From the NCBI GenBank assembly GCA_945885645.1, contig CAMCYV010000100.1, positions 1 through 5,451 on the forward strand: a stretch of 5,451 nucleotides of DNA, read 5' to 3'. Below the pieces are notes generated by a model. It worked only from the letters and a program-made list of their open reading frames with translations, made no database searches and had not been told where the DNA came from. This stretch comes from Bifidobacterium breve. Lineage in GTDB: Bacteria; Actinomycetota; Actinomycetes; S36-B12. Position numbers and translations under genes: made by a program. Below, one piece after another: positions 1 through 5,451 of the stretch. Every line of letters starts with the position of its first letter. Position 1 is the stretch's first letter.

Positions 1-1137
1 GGACCGGCTGTGATCGGCTCTGTTTTGCCCCCCGATTCGGGTATCTCCCCATTCCATCTGGTCGGCCCTCCCGGTGATGTCATTTCAGCGGAGCCGGCAT
101 ATGCACTCTGGGATTTGTCCCGCATTGTTCGCAATGATTCTGCGCTGAGTGCACTTTTTGATGCTGGGATCGTGGGCATCGTTCCGGTTCTCAAAGAGAA
201 GCACCCAGACTTTCATCAGAAGTTGCAGGTTTTCCTACGCGAGTTTGGTTACCGCGGTCCATCAGAATGGGACTTGGGAGCGGACTCGTGGGAAACCCGA
301 CCCGAGTTGCCATTGGGTCTTGTTGACCGGATGCGTCAACTCGGTGACGACCAGTCACCGGCAGCGCGGCGAAGTGAAGCAACAGCCGCTGCAGATCAGG
401 TAATCGCTGGCGTGAAGGAAAGCCTTGCAGGTAATGAACAAGCGCTGGGCACGTTGCAGATGGGTCTTGACTCCGCTCGCAGGTTCGCCGGTTGGCGTGA
501 GTTGGGAAAGAGCAACTGCATCAAGGTAATCAACGAAGCCAGGGTTGCACTGATTGAGATGGGTCGCAGGCTTACGAGCGAAGGACATTTCAGCCATCCG
601 CGACAGATTTTCATGGCTCTCGACGGTGAACTGGATCGACTAGTTCTTCAACCCGATCTGGTGACCGCGGCGATTATCCAACGGGAAGCGGACTGGAAGG
701 AATATGCCGACCTTGACATCCCACTATTCCTTGACAGTCGGGTCTCTCGAGTTCCGATTGCCCAACTGAAGCGGTTGTCCAGTGAGAAATTCACCGTGGC
801 TTCGGTGGGAGAAACACTTACCGCAATCGGTGCGGCTGCTGGCACAGCAACGGGACGGGCACGCATCATCACCGATACCGGGCAGATCGCAGCTTTTGAA
901 CCCGGTGATGTTCTTGTTGCCCCGCAAACGGATCCGTCTTGGACACCACTATTCGTGGTGGCCAGCGCAGTGGTTGTGGGCGTGGGTGCACCAAATAGTC
1001 ACGCGATGATTGTGAGCCGCGAACTCGGTATTCCGTGCGTGGCCGGTCTGGAGGGTGCAATCCACAAAATTCCCGAAGGGGCAATCATTACCGTGGACGG
1101 TTCCACCGGAAGCGTCACGATTGACTCGCTGGCATAG
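1..1137 (+). CDS. PEP-utilizing mobile (phosphohistidine) subunit, copy 1, 5'-truncated by the window edge
   Basis: The frame is open from base 1 and ends at TAG 1135-1137, giving 378 residues. By comparison with the complete copy downstream, the missing N-terminal part should be about 208 residues, so the GTG at position 10 is an internal Val codon and not the start. Visible parts are a helical middle region, including the segment RLTSEGHFSHPRQIF (typical of the helical domain of rifampin phosphotransferase/PEP-synthase-like proteins), and a C-terminal swivelling domain from about fragment residue 275. That domain carries APNSHAMIVSRELGIPCV, and His334 (bases 1000-1002) is the predicted phosphorylated histidine. 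Known relatives carry a phosphoryl group from an ATP-grasp domain to an acceptor molecule. No ATP-grasp domain is visible here, so a partner protein is expected. The catalytic motif is intact and there is no frameshift, so the gene looks functional and not a decayed duplicate. The substrate is unknown. Family assignment is firm; exact role is inferred. Confidence 0.88.
   Translation, partial: GPAVIGSVLPPDSGISPFHLVGPPGDVISAEPAYALWDLSRIVRNDSALSALFDAGIVGIVPVLKEKHPDFHQKLQVFLREFGYRGPSEWDLGADSWETRPELPLGLVDRMRQLGDDQSPAARRSEATAAADQVIAGVKESLAGNEQALGTLQMGLDSARRFAGWRELGKSNCIKVINEARVALIEMGRRLTSEGHFSHPRQIFMALDGELDRLVLQPDLVTAAIIQREADWKEYADLDIPLFLDSRVSRVPIAQLKRLSSEKFTVASVGETLTAIGAAAGTATGRARIITDTGQIAAFEPGDVLVAPQTDPSWTPLFVVASAVVVGVGAPNSHAMIVSRELGIPCVAGLEGAIHKIPEGAIITVDGSTGSVTIDSLA
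1..1137 (+). repeat. Tandem gene duplication, upstream unit (visible part)
   Basis: This segment is colinear with 1876-3012 at a constant offset of 1875 bases with no insertion or deletion, ending at the same stop codon. Similarity stops at the stop codon: the sequence after 1137 (an intergenic gap) does not resemble that after 3012. If copy 1 had the same length as copy 2, its start would lie about 624 bases before the window. Confidence 0.93.
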
Positions 1138-1210
1138 ATGTAACCTCCGGCGCGGGCTCGAATCCGTGGGGTTGCGAATCGGAGATGCTAGGGAATGCAA
1201 CTTTTGAGAG

Positions 1211-1251
1211 TTCACATTGTGCGCTGCGCGGGAGTAGTCTAGATTTTGCCT
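1211..1251 (+). promoter_or_regulatory. Candidate sigma-70-type promoter giving a leaderless transcript
   Basis: A TTGTGC box (1217-1222) and a TAGATT box (1240-1245) are separated by 17 bases. The -10 box ends six bases before ATG 1252, so transcription would be expected to begin at or within a base or two of that ATG. This is the arrangement of actinobacterial leaderless genes. An overlapping alternative is TTCACA (1211-1216) with TAGTCT (1235-1240), spacing 18. A short GCGC-T-GCGC palindrome (1221-1229) lies in the spacer and could be an operator, but it is too short to trust. The gap upstream (1138-1210) shows no other clear element. If real, the promoter allows copy 2 and the genes after it to be expressed separately from copy 1. 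Confidence 0.5.
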
Positions 1252-3012
1252 ATGACTAATACGACGCCCAAGGGCCAGCTCAGTGACGAATGGTGCATCG
1301 ATAGCGCAAAACTCAATGAACGCTTCCCGATCTATACACGTTTTAACGCCAATGACGTCCTGCCCGACCCAATCTCGCCCCTGGGTGCCGATCTCATTTG
1401 GAACCCACATGTTTTGCCAGGTTTTTCGAATGCCTATGCCGACATGGGCGCGATCTCTGTTGCTGAGGCAAACCTCGACCCCGAGGCATTTCCCGCTGCA
1501 GCATTTCGTTACGGGCACATGTACGTAAACGTCACCACCGCTCGACTGACCGGTATTCGCAGTGGGCTTGGTTGGGAAGCAATTGACGTTTCCTTCTTCG
1601 GCAGTCACCCTGAAGCACCACCACATGAAACGCATCCCACCGATGGCGATCCTGAGACTTCAGCCCGACTAGCCGCGCGCACGGGTTGGACTTTGACCAC
1701 TACCTCATACCCGGATCTCGAAGAAGACACGCGGATCGCGGATCGGTTGCGAGCGCAACGCCCAGATTTTGATGAGATGTCGAATGCGGCGCTGGTTGCT
1801 TATGCCCGCAGTTTGGCTCCCTATGAACGGATGACCTGGCGCGGAGAACTTGTTGCCGGAGCACAAGCGGCAATTGGACCGGCTGTTATTGGATCTGTCT
1901 TGCCCCCCGATTCAGGGATCTCACCATTTGATTTAGTGGGGCCCGCTGGTGATGTTGTCTCAGCTGCTCCGTCTTATGCATTGTGGGATTTATCCCGCAT
2001 AGTTCGTAATGACACCGCGCTTAGTGCACTTTTTGATGCTGGGATTGTTGGCATCGTGCCTGTCCTTAAAGACAAGCACCCAGACTTTCATCAGAAGTTG
2101 CAGGTCTTCTTGCGCGAGTTTGGTTACCGCGGTCCATCAGAATGGGACTTGGGAGCGGACTCTTGGGAGACGCGGCCGGAGTTGCCATTGGGTCTTGTTG
2201 ACCGGATGCGTCAACTCGGCGATGACCAGTCACCAGCGTCGCGACGCGGTGAAGCAAGCGCTGCTGCTGAAGCATTAGTTGCCAGAATCGTTGATGGCTT
2301 GGCGGGAAATGATGAAGCGCTGGGAACGCTGCGCATGGGTCTTGACTCAGCGCGTCGGTTCGCCGGTTGGCGCGAATTAGGTAAGAGCAACTGCATCAAG
2401 ATCATCAATGAGGCTCGCGTGGCGCTCCTAGAGATGGGCCGCCGCCTTACCAGTGAAGGTCACTTCACTCATCCGCGCCAGATCTTTATGGCACTCGATG
2501 GTGAACTGGATCGACTCGTTCTTCAGCCCGATCTTGTTACCGCTGCAATTGCCCAACGGGAAGCGGACTGGAAGGAATACGCCGACCTGGACGTGCCGTT
2601 GTTCCTTGATGCACGTAATCCACGGGTGCCGATCGCCCAACTTAAGCGCATGTCCAGTGAAAAATTTGGTGTTGGCGGTGTTGGTGACACGTTGACCGGA
2701 ACTGGTGCATCCGCTGGACAAGCAACGGGTCGGGCTCGAATCATCACTGACACTTCCGAGATCGCTGCATTTGAACCGGGTGATGTTTTGATCGCGCCGC
2801 AAACAGATCCGTCATGGACACCACTGTTCGTAGTGGCTAGCGCCGTTGTTGTGGGAGTGGGTGCACCGAATAGTCACGCGATGATTGTGAGCCGTGAACT
2901 CGGTATTCCGTGTGTTGTCAGCCTGGAGGGTGCAATCTACAAGATCCCCGAAGGGGCAATGGTGACGGTTGACGGTTCCACCGGAACAGTCACGATCGAC
3001 TCGTTGGCATAG
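1252..3012 (+). CDS. PEP-utilizing mobile (phosphohistidine) subunit, copy 2, complete; no ATP-grasp domain
   Basis: 586 residues from ATG 1252. A TTG at 1246 would add two residues, but the ATG sits right behind a -10 box and no convincing ribosome site serves either, so leaderless initiation at the ATG is preferred. The N-terminus has TRFNANDVLPDPISPL (residues 29-44), the signature that opens the substrate-binding domain of rifampin phosphotransferase-like proteins. A long helical middle follows, with the NCIKIINEARVALLEMGRRL helix at about 380-399. The swivelling domain spans about 480-580, with His542 in APNSHAMIVSRELGIPCV as the predicted phosphohistidine. The layout equals the last two domains of rifampin phosphotransferase and the non-ATP subunit of phenylphosphate synthase. 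The ATP-grasp part must be a separate polypeptide. It is probably cytoplasmic, with no signal peptide or membrane segment. It lies 30 bp before the VOC genes and is probably cotranscribed with them. The acceptor substrate is unknown; phosphorylation of a hydroxyl group is inferred from relatives. Confidence 0.9.
   Translation: MTNTTPKGQLSDEWCIDSAKLNERFPIYTRFNANDVLPDPISPLGADLIWNPHVLPGFSNAYADMGAISVAEANLDPEAFPAAAFRYGHMYVNVTTARLTGIRSGLGWEAIDVSFFGSHPEAPPHETHPTDGDPETSARLAARTGWTLTTTSYPDLEEDTRIADRLRAQRPDFDEMSNAALVAYARSLAPYERMTWRGELVAGAQAAIGPAVIGSVLPPDSGISPFDLVGPAGDVVSAAPSYALWDLSRIVRNDTALSALFDAGIVGIVPVLKDKHPDFHQKLQVFLREFGYRGPSEWDLGADSWETRPELPLGLVDRMRQLGDDQSPASRRGEASAAAEALVARIVDGLAGNDEALGTLRMGLDSARRFAGWRELGKSNCIKIINEARVALLEMGRRLTSEGHFTHPRQIFMALDGELDRLVLQPDLVTAAIAQREADWKEYADLDVPLFLDARNPRVPIAQLKRMSSEKFGVGGVGDTLTGTGASAGQATGRARIITDTSEIAAFEPGDVLIAPQTDPSWTPLFVVASAVVVGVGAPNSHAMIVSRELGIPCVVSLEGAIYKIPEGAMVTVDGSTGTVTIDSLA
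1876..3012 (+). repeat. Tandem gene duplication, downstream unit (part overlapping the visible upstream copy)
   Basis: Matches 1-1137 without gaps. Protein identity is about 87% by hand count. The longest exact nucleotide runs are 50 bases (2113-2162 = 238-287), 41 bases (2179-2219 = 304-344) and 32 bases (2074-2105 = 199-230). Other stretches have silent changes every few bases, so divergence along the pair is uneven. Confidence 0.93.
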
Positions 3013-3042
3013 CAAAAAAACATCGAGCGCAAAGAGTTCAAC

Positions 3043-3597
3043 GTGTCTGAGCCTTTATTGGCCTACCCCGTGATGCAATACGCATTCGTTGTCGACGACC
3101 TCGACGAAGGAATGCGGCATTGGACCCGGGCAATGGGGGCTGGCCCGTTCTTTGTTATCCGCGACTTCCTGGGTAATGAATTGACGTATCGGGGAGCACC
3201 CAGTTCAACGCGAGTCAACTACGCCTTTGGGCAGTGCGGCCCGGTGCAGATTCAACTGATTTCCCAAGATGACCCTGGGCCATCGATCTACCGGGACATG
3301 TACGCCCCGGGGGAGGGTGGGTTGCACCATGTGTGCGCACTCGTTCCCCTCGAGGATTGGGATGCACAGTTAGATCGATTTACGGAAGCCGGTTACGAAT
3401 GTGCGTCATCACTGACAACAACCGTGCCCGCGGTCTACTTCGATTGCCGTGAAGATCTAGGTCATTTCGTTGAACTCTACGGCCGGACCGAACGCACCGA
3501 AGGATTTTTTGCGATGGTGGCTGCGACCCACGAGAACTGGGATGGCCACACAGACCCCGTTCGTATGCGTGATGGATCCCCCGAAGTAGGTGTCTAA
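3043..3597 (+). CDS. VOC (glyoxalase/epimerase-fold) family protein, first of a tandem pair
   Basis: 184 residues with a GTG start. The start is supported by AAAGAG at 3031-3036 (spacing 6) and by alignment of residue 1 with the next gene's start; the ATG at 3073 would cut off the first beta strand. It has two beta-alpha-beta-beta-beta modules of the vicinal-oxygen-chelate fold. Module 1 starts at QYAFVVDDLDEGMRHW (12-27) and module 2 at HHVCALV (95-101). Candidate metal ligands are Q69/Q71 in VQIQLI, H95/H96, and E144 in FVELYG. The first ligand, a His in methylmalonyl-CoA epimerase, is Gln12 here. The closest fold relatives are methylmalonyl-CoA-epimerase-like glyoxalases, and the GAGPFF motif (32-37) is typical of VOC proteins near catabolic genes. 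The reaction is unknown; epimerase, isomerase or lyase on a pathway intermediate is the likely range. It overlaps the next gene by one base. Confidence 0.88.
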   Translation: MSEPLLAYPVMQYAFVVDDLDEGMRHWTRAMGAGPFFVIRDFLGNELTYRGAPSSTRVNYAFGQCGPVQIQLISQDDPGPSIYRDMYAPGEGGLHHVCALVPLEDWDAQLDRFTEAGYECASSLTTTVPAVYFDCREDLGHFVELYGRTERTEGFFAMVAATHENWDGHTDPVRMRDGSPEVGV

Positions 3598-4145
3598 TGC
3601 ACGAGCCACTGATCCGTTATCCGATCGTCCAATACGCCTACGTTGTTGAAGACCTTGACGCAGGTATCAAACATTGGGTCGAGGTAATGGGCGCCGGTCC
3701 ATTTTTTGTCAGCCGTAATCACCGCGGACGTGATCACACTTACCGAGGAACGCTCGACGAAGCAGTGTTCTCTTATGCCTTCGGGCAGGCGGGCCCGGCG
3801 CAGATTCAATTAATCCAGTGCATGGACAACAGCCCTTCGGTGTATCGAGATATGTTCGCCCCCGGTGTTGAAGGCTTTCACCACGTTGCCTGCTTGGTGC
3901 CGGCAGCTGACATGCCAGCAGAAGTAGCTCGCTTCGTCGACGCTGGCTACGAGGTCGCATCGACACTTCATTCCTATGTACCTGTCGCCTACCTCGACTG
4001 CCGTAGCACCCTTGGATTTTTTGTTGAGTTACATGGACTTAACGAAGATGTAGAGGAACTATTCACCGAGATCCGTGAAGCGCACGAAAATTGGGATGGT
4101 GTTACCGAACCCGTCCGTGTCCGGAATAAAACCTCATCAAAATAA
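3597..4145 (+). CDS. VOC (glyoxalase/epimerase-fold) family protein, second of a tandem pair
   Basis: 182 residues. The ATG (3597-3599) shares its A with the previous gene's TAA, a TAATG junction that suggests translational coupling; a weak AGG lies six bases upstream. It is about 54% identical to the preceding VOC protein over nearly the whole length, sharing QYAYVVEDLDAG near residue 12, GAGPFF, AFGQ.GP.QIQLI, FHHVACLV, FVELHG, and a C-terminal HENWDG followed by PVR. As in its partner, the position normally holding the first metal-binding His is Gln12, while the HH pair and the late Glu are kept. The two proteins may form a heterodimer or act on two related substrates; neither can be decided from sequence. 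The last ten residues are polar and variable. No signal peptide is seen. Confidence 0.88.
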   Translation: MHEPLIRYPIVQYAYVVEDLDAGIKHWVEVMGAGPFFVSRNHRGRDHTYRGTLDEAVFSYAFGQAGPAQIQLIQCMDNSPSVYRDMFAPGVEGFHHVACLVPAADMPAEVARFVDAGYEVASTLHSYVPVAYLDCRSTLGFFVELHGLNEDVEELFTEIREAHENWDGVTEPVRVRNKTSSK

Positions 4146-4157
4146 ATTCACACATTT

Positions 4158-4162
4158 AGGAG
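4158..4162 (+). promoter_or_regulatory. Strong ribosome binding site for the DUF3237 gene
   Basis: AGGAG sits four bases before ATG 4167 and is the clearest Shine-Dalgarno motif in the window. It fixes the start of the DUF3237 gene, which follows the second VOC gene after a 21-base gap. Confidence 0.75.
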
Positions 4163-4166
4163 CACA

Positions 4167-4589
4167 ATGACCGACAAACCAGTATTTGACCTTGTGCCAC
4201 TGGCAACCGTTCGAGTTACCCGCGGTGACGTTTACCGGCTGGGACAAACGGCGTTCAACAAGCGCGTAATTGGCAGCATTGCCAACGGTCGCTGGGACGG
4301 TGAGCGGCTCAGTGGTGAGATCATCGCACCGGGAGGTGACTGGGCGATCCCTTCTACCGATGGAAAAGTGATGCTGCTTGACGTTCGACAATTGTTGCGC
4401 ACCGATGACGGCGCATTGGTGTACATCACCTACAAAGGTCGGTGCGACCGAGAGCGCGGTACATACACGGTAGCTCCAACTTTTGAAACTGATGACGAGC
4501 GTTATGCGTGGCTCAACGTAGTACAGGCAGTCGGTCAGGGGCAAAGTGATGGCGAGGACATCGTTTATTCAATGTTTGAGGTTCGTTAA
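4167..4589 (+). CDS. DUF3237 (UPF0311) family protein
   Basis: 140 residues, close to the usual length of this family. The start is set by AGGAG four bases upstream. The hallmark is GERLSGEIIAPGGDWAIP at about residues 45-62, matching the G.R..G....GGDW core of DUF3237, followed by LLDVRQLLRTDDGALVYITY (about 70-89), a DVR.....DG..I...Y pattern also typical of the family. It is probably a small all-beta cytoplasmic protein, with no signal peptide or membrane segment. The biochemical role of DUF3237 is not established to my knowledge; members often sit beside dehydrogenases, VOC proteins and NTF2-fold proteins in catabolic clusters, as here. The stop overlaps the next start by one base (TAATG), tying its translation to the dehydrogenase. 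A role in the same pathway, perhaps as a small enzyme or binding protein, is inferred. Confidence 0.85.
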   Translation: MTDKPVFDLVPLATVRVTRGDVYRLGQTAFNKRVIGSIANGRWDGERLSGEIIAPGGDWAIPSTDGKVMLLDVRQLLRTDDGALVYITYKGRCDRERGTYTVAPTFETDDERYAWLNVVQAVGQGQSDGEDIVYSMFEVR

Positions 4590-5353
4590 TGTCACAGGTC
4601 GCAATCGTTACAGGTGCGGGCACCGGAATCGGTCAGGCGACCGCACAGATGTTGCACGCACGTGGTTACAAAGTTGTTGCGGCAGACCTCAACCCTGAAG
4701 CACTTGCGTGGACCAACGGTGTCGAAGGGCTGATAGGTGTTGTGGCTGACGTCAGTGTTGAATCTGACAACGAAGCCATGGTGAATGCTGCCCTGGAAAC
4801 TTTCGGTGGGCTCAACGCAGTCGTCCTCAACGCTGGTATTGCTCGGCGTACACACTGGGAAGCCGAAGACGCTGTTGATGCCTACGACGCAATCATGTCG
4901 GTGAATGCGCGCGGAGTCGTACTGGGCATTCGACATGCTGCCCCGAAAATGGCGGAGCGCGGCGGCGGTTCAATCGTCGTTGTCGCTTCCACTTCCGGTG
5001 TTCGCGCCGACCCGGAACGCTTCGCTTACAACGCTTCAAAAGCTGCTGCAATAAACTTGGCTCGCGCAGCGGCACTCGACTGGGGAGTTAAAGGTGTGCG
5101 GGTCAACGTCATGGCACCGGGTCCTACCATGACGTCGATCATTCAAGGGGGCAAGCTCACGCCCGAGCATCTGGCCGAGATCACCCGTAACATCCCGCTG
5201 CAACGTCTCGGTACACCCGATGAACAAGCAGAAGCGATTTGTTTCCTTGCTTCACCCGCTGCAAGTTTTATTACCGGCGCTGTGCTCATGTGCGACGGTG
5301 GCATTACCGCCAATGCTGGCATCTTTGCGCCACCTAGTTTGTCAACCGATTAG
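4589..5353 (+). CDS. Classical short-chain dehydrogenase/reductase (SDR), NAD(H)-type
   Basis: 254 residues, the standard classical SDR length. The cofactor motif TGAGTGIG is at residues 8-15. Asp33 at the end of beta strand 2 (VVAADL) points to NAD(H) over NADP(H). Further along are DV at 54-55, NAG at 81-83 and Asn106. The catalytic Ser134, Tyr147 and Lys151 have the usual 13- and 4-residue spacings, and the PG turn after RVNVMA is present. The C-terminus has FITGAVLMCDGG. All tetrad residues (Asn106, Ser134, Tyr147, Lys151) are present, so it should be active on a secondary alcohol or ketone; the substrate is unknown. GAGG (4578-4581) lies seven bases before the ATG, which overlaps the DUF3237 stop. 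It would supply the oxidation/reduction step of the pathway encoded by the operon. Confidence 0.95.
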   Translation: MSQVAIVTGAGTGIGQATAQMLHARGYKVVAADLNPEALAWTNGVEGLIGVVADVSVESDNEAMVNAALETFGGLNAVVLNAGIARRTHWEAEDAVDAYDAIMSVNARGVVLGIRHAAPKMAERGGGSIVVVASTSGVRADPERFAYNASKAAAINLARAAALDWGVKGVRVNVMAPGPTMTSIIQGGKLTPEHLAEITRNIPLQRLGTPDEQAEAICFLASPAASFITGAVLMCDGGITANAGIFAPPSLSTD

Positions 5354-5386
5354 TGCTTCGTCAAACGAGTCAAAGGAAACTGAGCC

Positions 5387-5451
5387 ATGGAAGAGTTCTA
5401 CCTGGGTGACATCGCATCACGTGAAGCGATTCGTGAGGCAGCTTTTCGCTA
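5387..5451 (+). CDS. Start of a probable SnoaL-like / NTF2-fold protein, cut by the window end
   Basis: Only 21 codons and two bases are visible. ATG 5387 is preceded by AAGGA (5373-5377) with nine bases spacing, a normal ribosome site, and it lies 33 bases after the dehydrogenase stop in the same direction. The peptide begins MEEFYLGDIASREAIREAAFR. The D-x-x-x-R-x-x-I-R-x-x-x-x-R pattern is the usual first helix of SnoaL-like proteins (cone-shaped alpha+beta barrel; cyclases, isomerases, dehydratases and small-subunit-like proteins of catabolic clusters). The fit is short, so family assignment is tentative, although the gene context supports it. That it is a real gene start is more certain than what it encodes. 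Confidence 0.6.
   Translation, partial: MEEFYLGDIASREAIREAAFR

Noticed and set aside
1..1137. Copy 1 as a pseudogene or as a short gene starting at GTG 10
   Set aside because: The frame is open through the window edge and matches codon for codon the interior of copy 2, so it is simply cut by the window; the catalytic motif is intact.
1151..1169. A tRNA T-arm-like motif (CTCGAATCC with flanking partial complementarity)
   Set aside because: With a 7-base loop the stem fails at the third pair, and no acceptor, D or anticodon arm can be found around it.
1145..1184. Possible terminator hairpin after copy 1 (CTCCG pairing with CGGAG)
   Set aside because: Only five base pairs with a 30-base loop and no T-run behind it; not a credible intrinsic terminator.
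1246..1251. TTG at 1246 as the start of copy 2
   Set aside because: It adds only two residues, falls directly after the -10 box where transcription would not yet have begun, and a rare start codon is less likely than the ATG at 1252. It cannot be fully excluded.
949..1635. Long open frame of 228 codons on the minus strand across the end of copy 1 and the start of copy 2
   Set aside because: It is antisense to two well-supported genes, crosses the intergenic promoter region, and its translation looks like no known family. Similar minus-strand frames at 4137-4544 and 4592-4936 are shadows too.
5357..5369. Small hairpin TCGT-caa-ACGA between the SDR gene and the next gene
   Set aside because: Four to five base pairs, no T-run, and the downstream gene has its own ribosome site in the same direction, so it is more likely chance than a terminator.

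Overview
The window is one strand of tightly packed genes, all on the + strand. GC content is moderate to slightly high, and there are no mobile elements, RNA genes or CRISPR arrays. The best guess for the source is an actinobacterium (Actinomycetota), perhaps environmental. Supporting signs are the gene families, a leaderless-type promoter placed directly at a start codon, GTG start use and TAATG stop/start overlaps. This assignment is an inference; there is no taxonomic marker gene here.

Layout. Positions 1-1137 hold the 3' two thirds of a gene for a PEP-synthase-like 'mobile subunit', whose swivelling phosphohistidine domain is at its C-terminus. A 114-bp gap follows that carries a good promoter candidate. 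Positions 1252-3012 hold a complete second copy of the same gene. Over the 378 shared residues the two copies differ at about 48 positions (about 87% identity) and align without a single gap. Next come two tandem VOC (glyoxalase/methylmalonyl-CoA-epimerase-fold) genes at 3043-3597 and 3597-4145, about 54% identical to each other. They are followed by a DUF3237/UPF0311 gene (4167-4589), a classical NAD-type short-chain dehydrogenase (4589-5353), and the first 21 codons of a probable SnoaL-like/NTF2-fold gene (5387 to the window end). Gaps within the 1252-5451 block are 33 bp or less and two are one-base overlaps, so it reads as one operon.

Function. The two large proteins resemble the substrate-binding plus phosphohistidine portion of dikinases such as rifampin phosphotransferase, and the analogous subunit of phenylphosphate synthase. 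They have no ATP-grasp domain, so an ATP-binding partner should be encoded elsewhere, probably just upstream. Known relatives use ATP to phosphorylate a hydroxyl group on an organic molecule. The neighbours (two VOC proteins, an SDR, DUF3237, SnoaL-like) are typical of small-molecule catabolic or modification clusters. The working hypothesis is an uncharacterised pathway in which a hydroxylated compound is activated by phosphorylation and then isomerised or oxidised. The substrate cannot be read from the sequence.

The most interesting signals are the doubling of two families in one cluster, the patchy divergence between the two mobile-subunit copies (a gene-conversion-like block and two divergent segments), the missing first metal-ligand His in both VOC proteins, and the leaderless promoter in front of copy 2.
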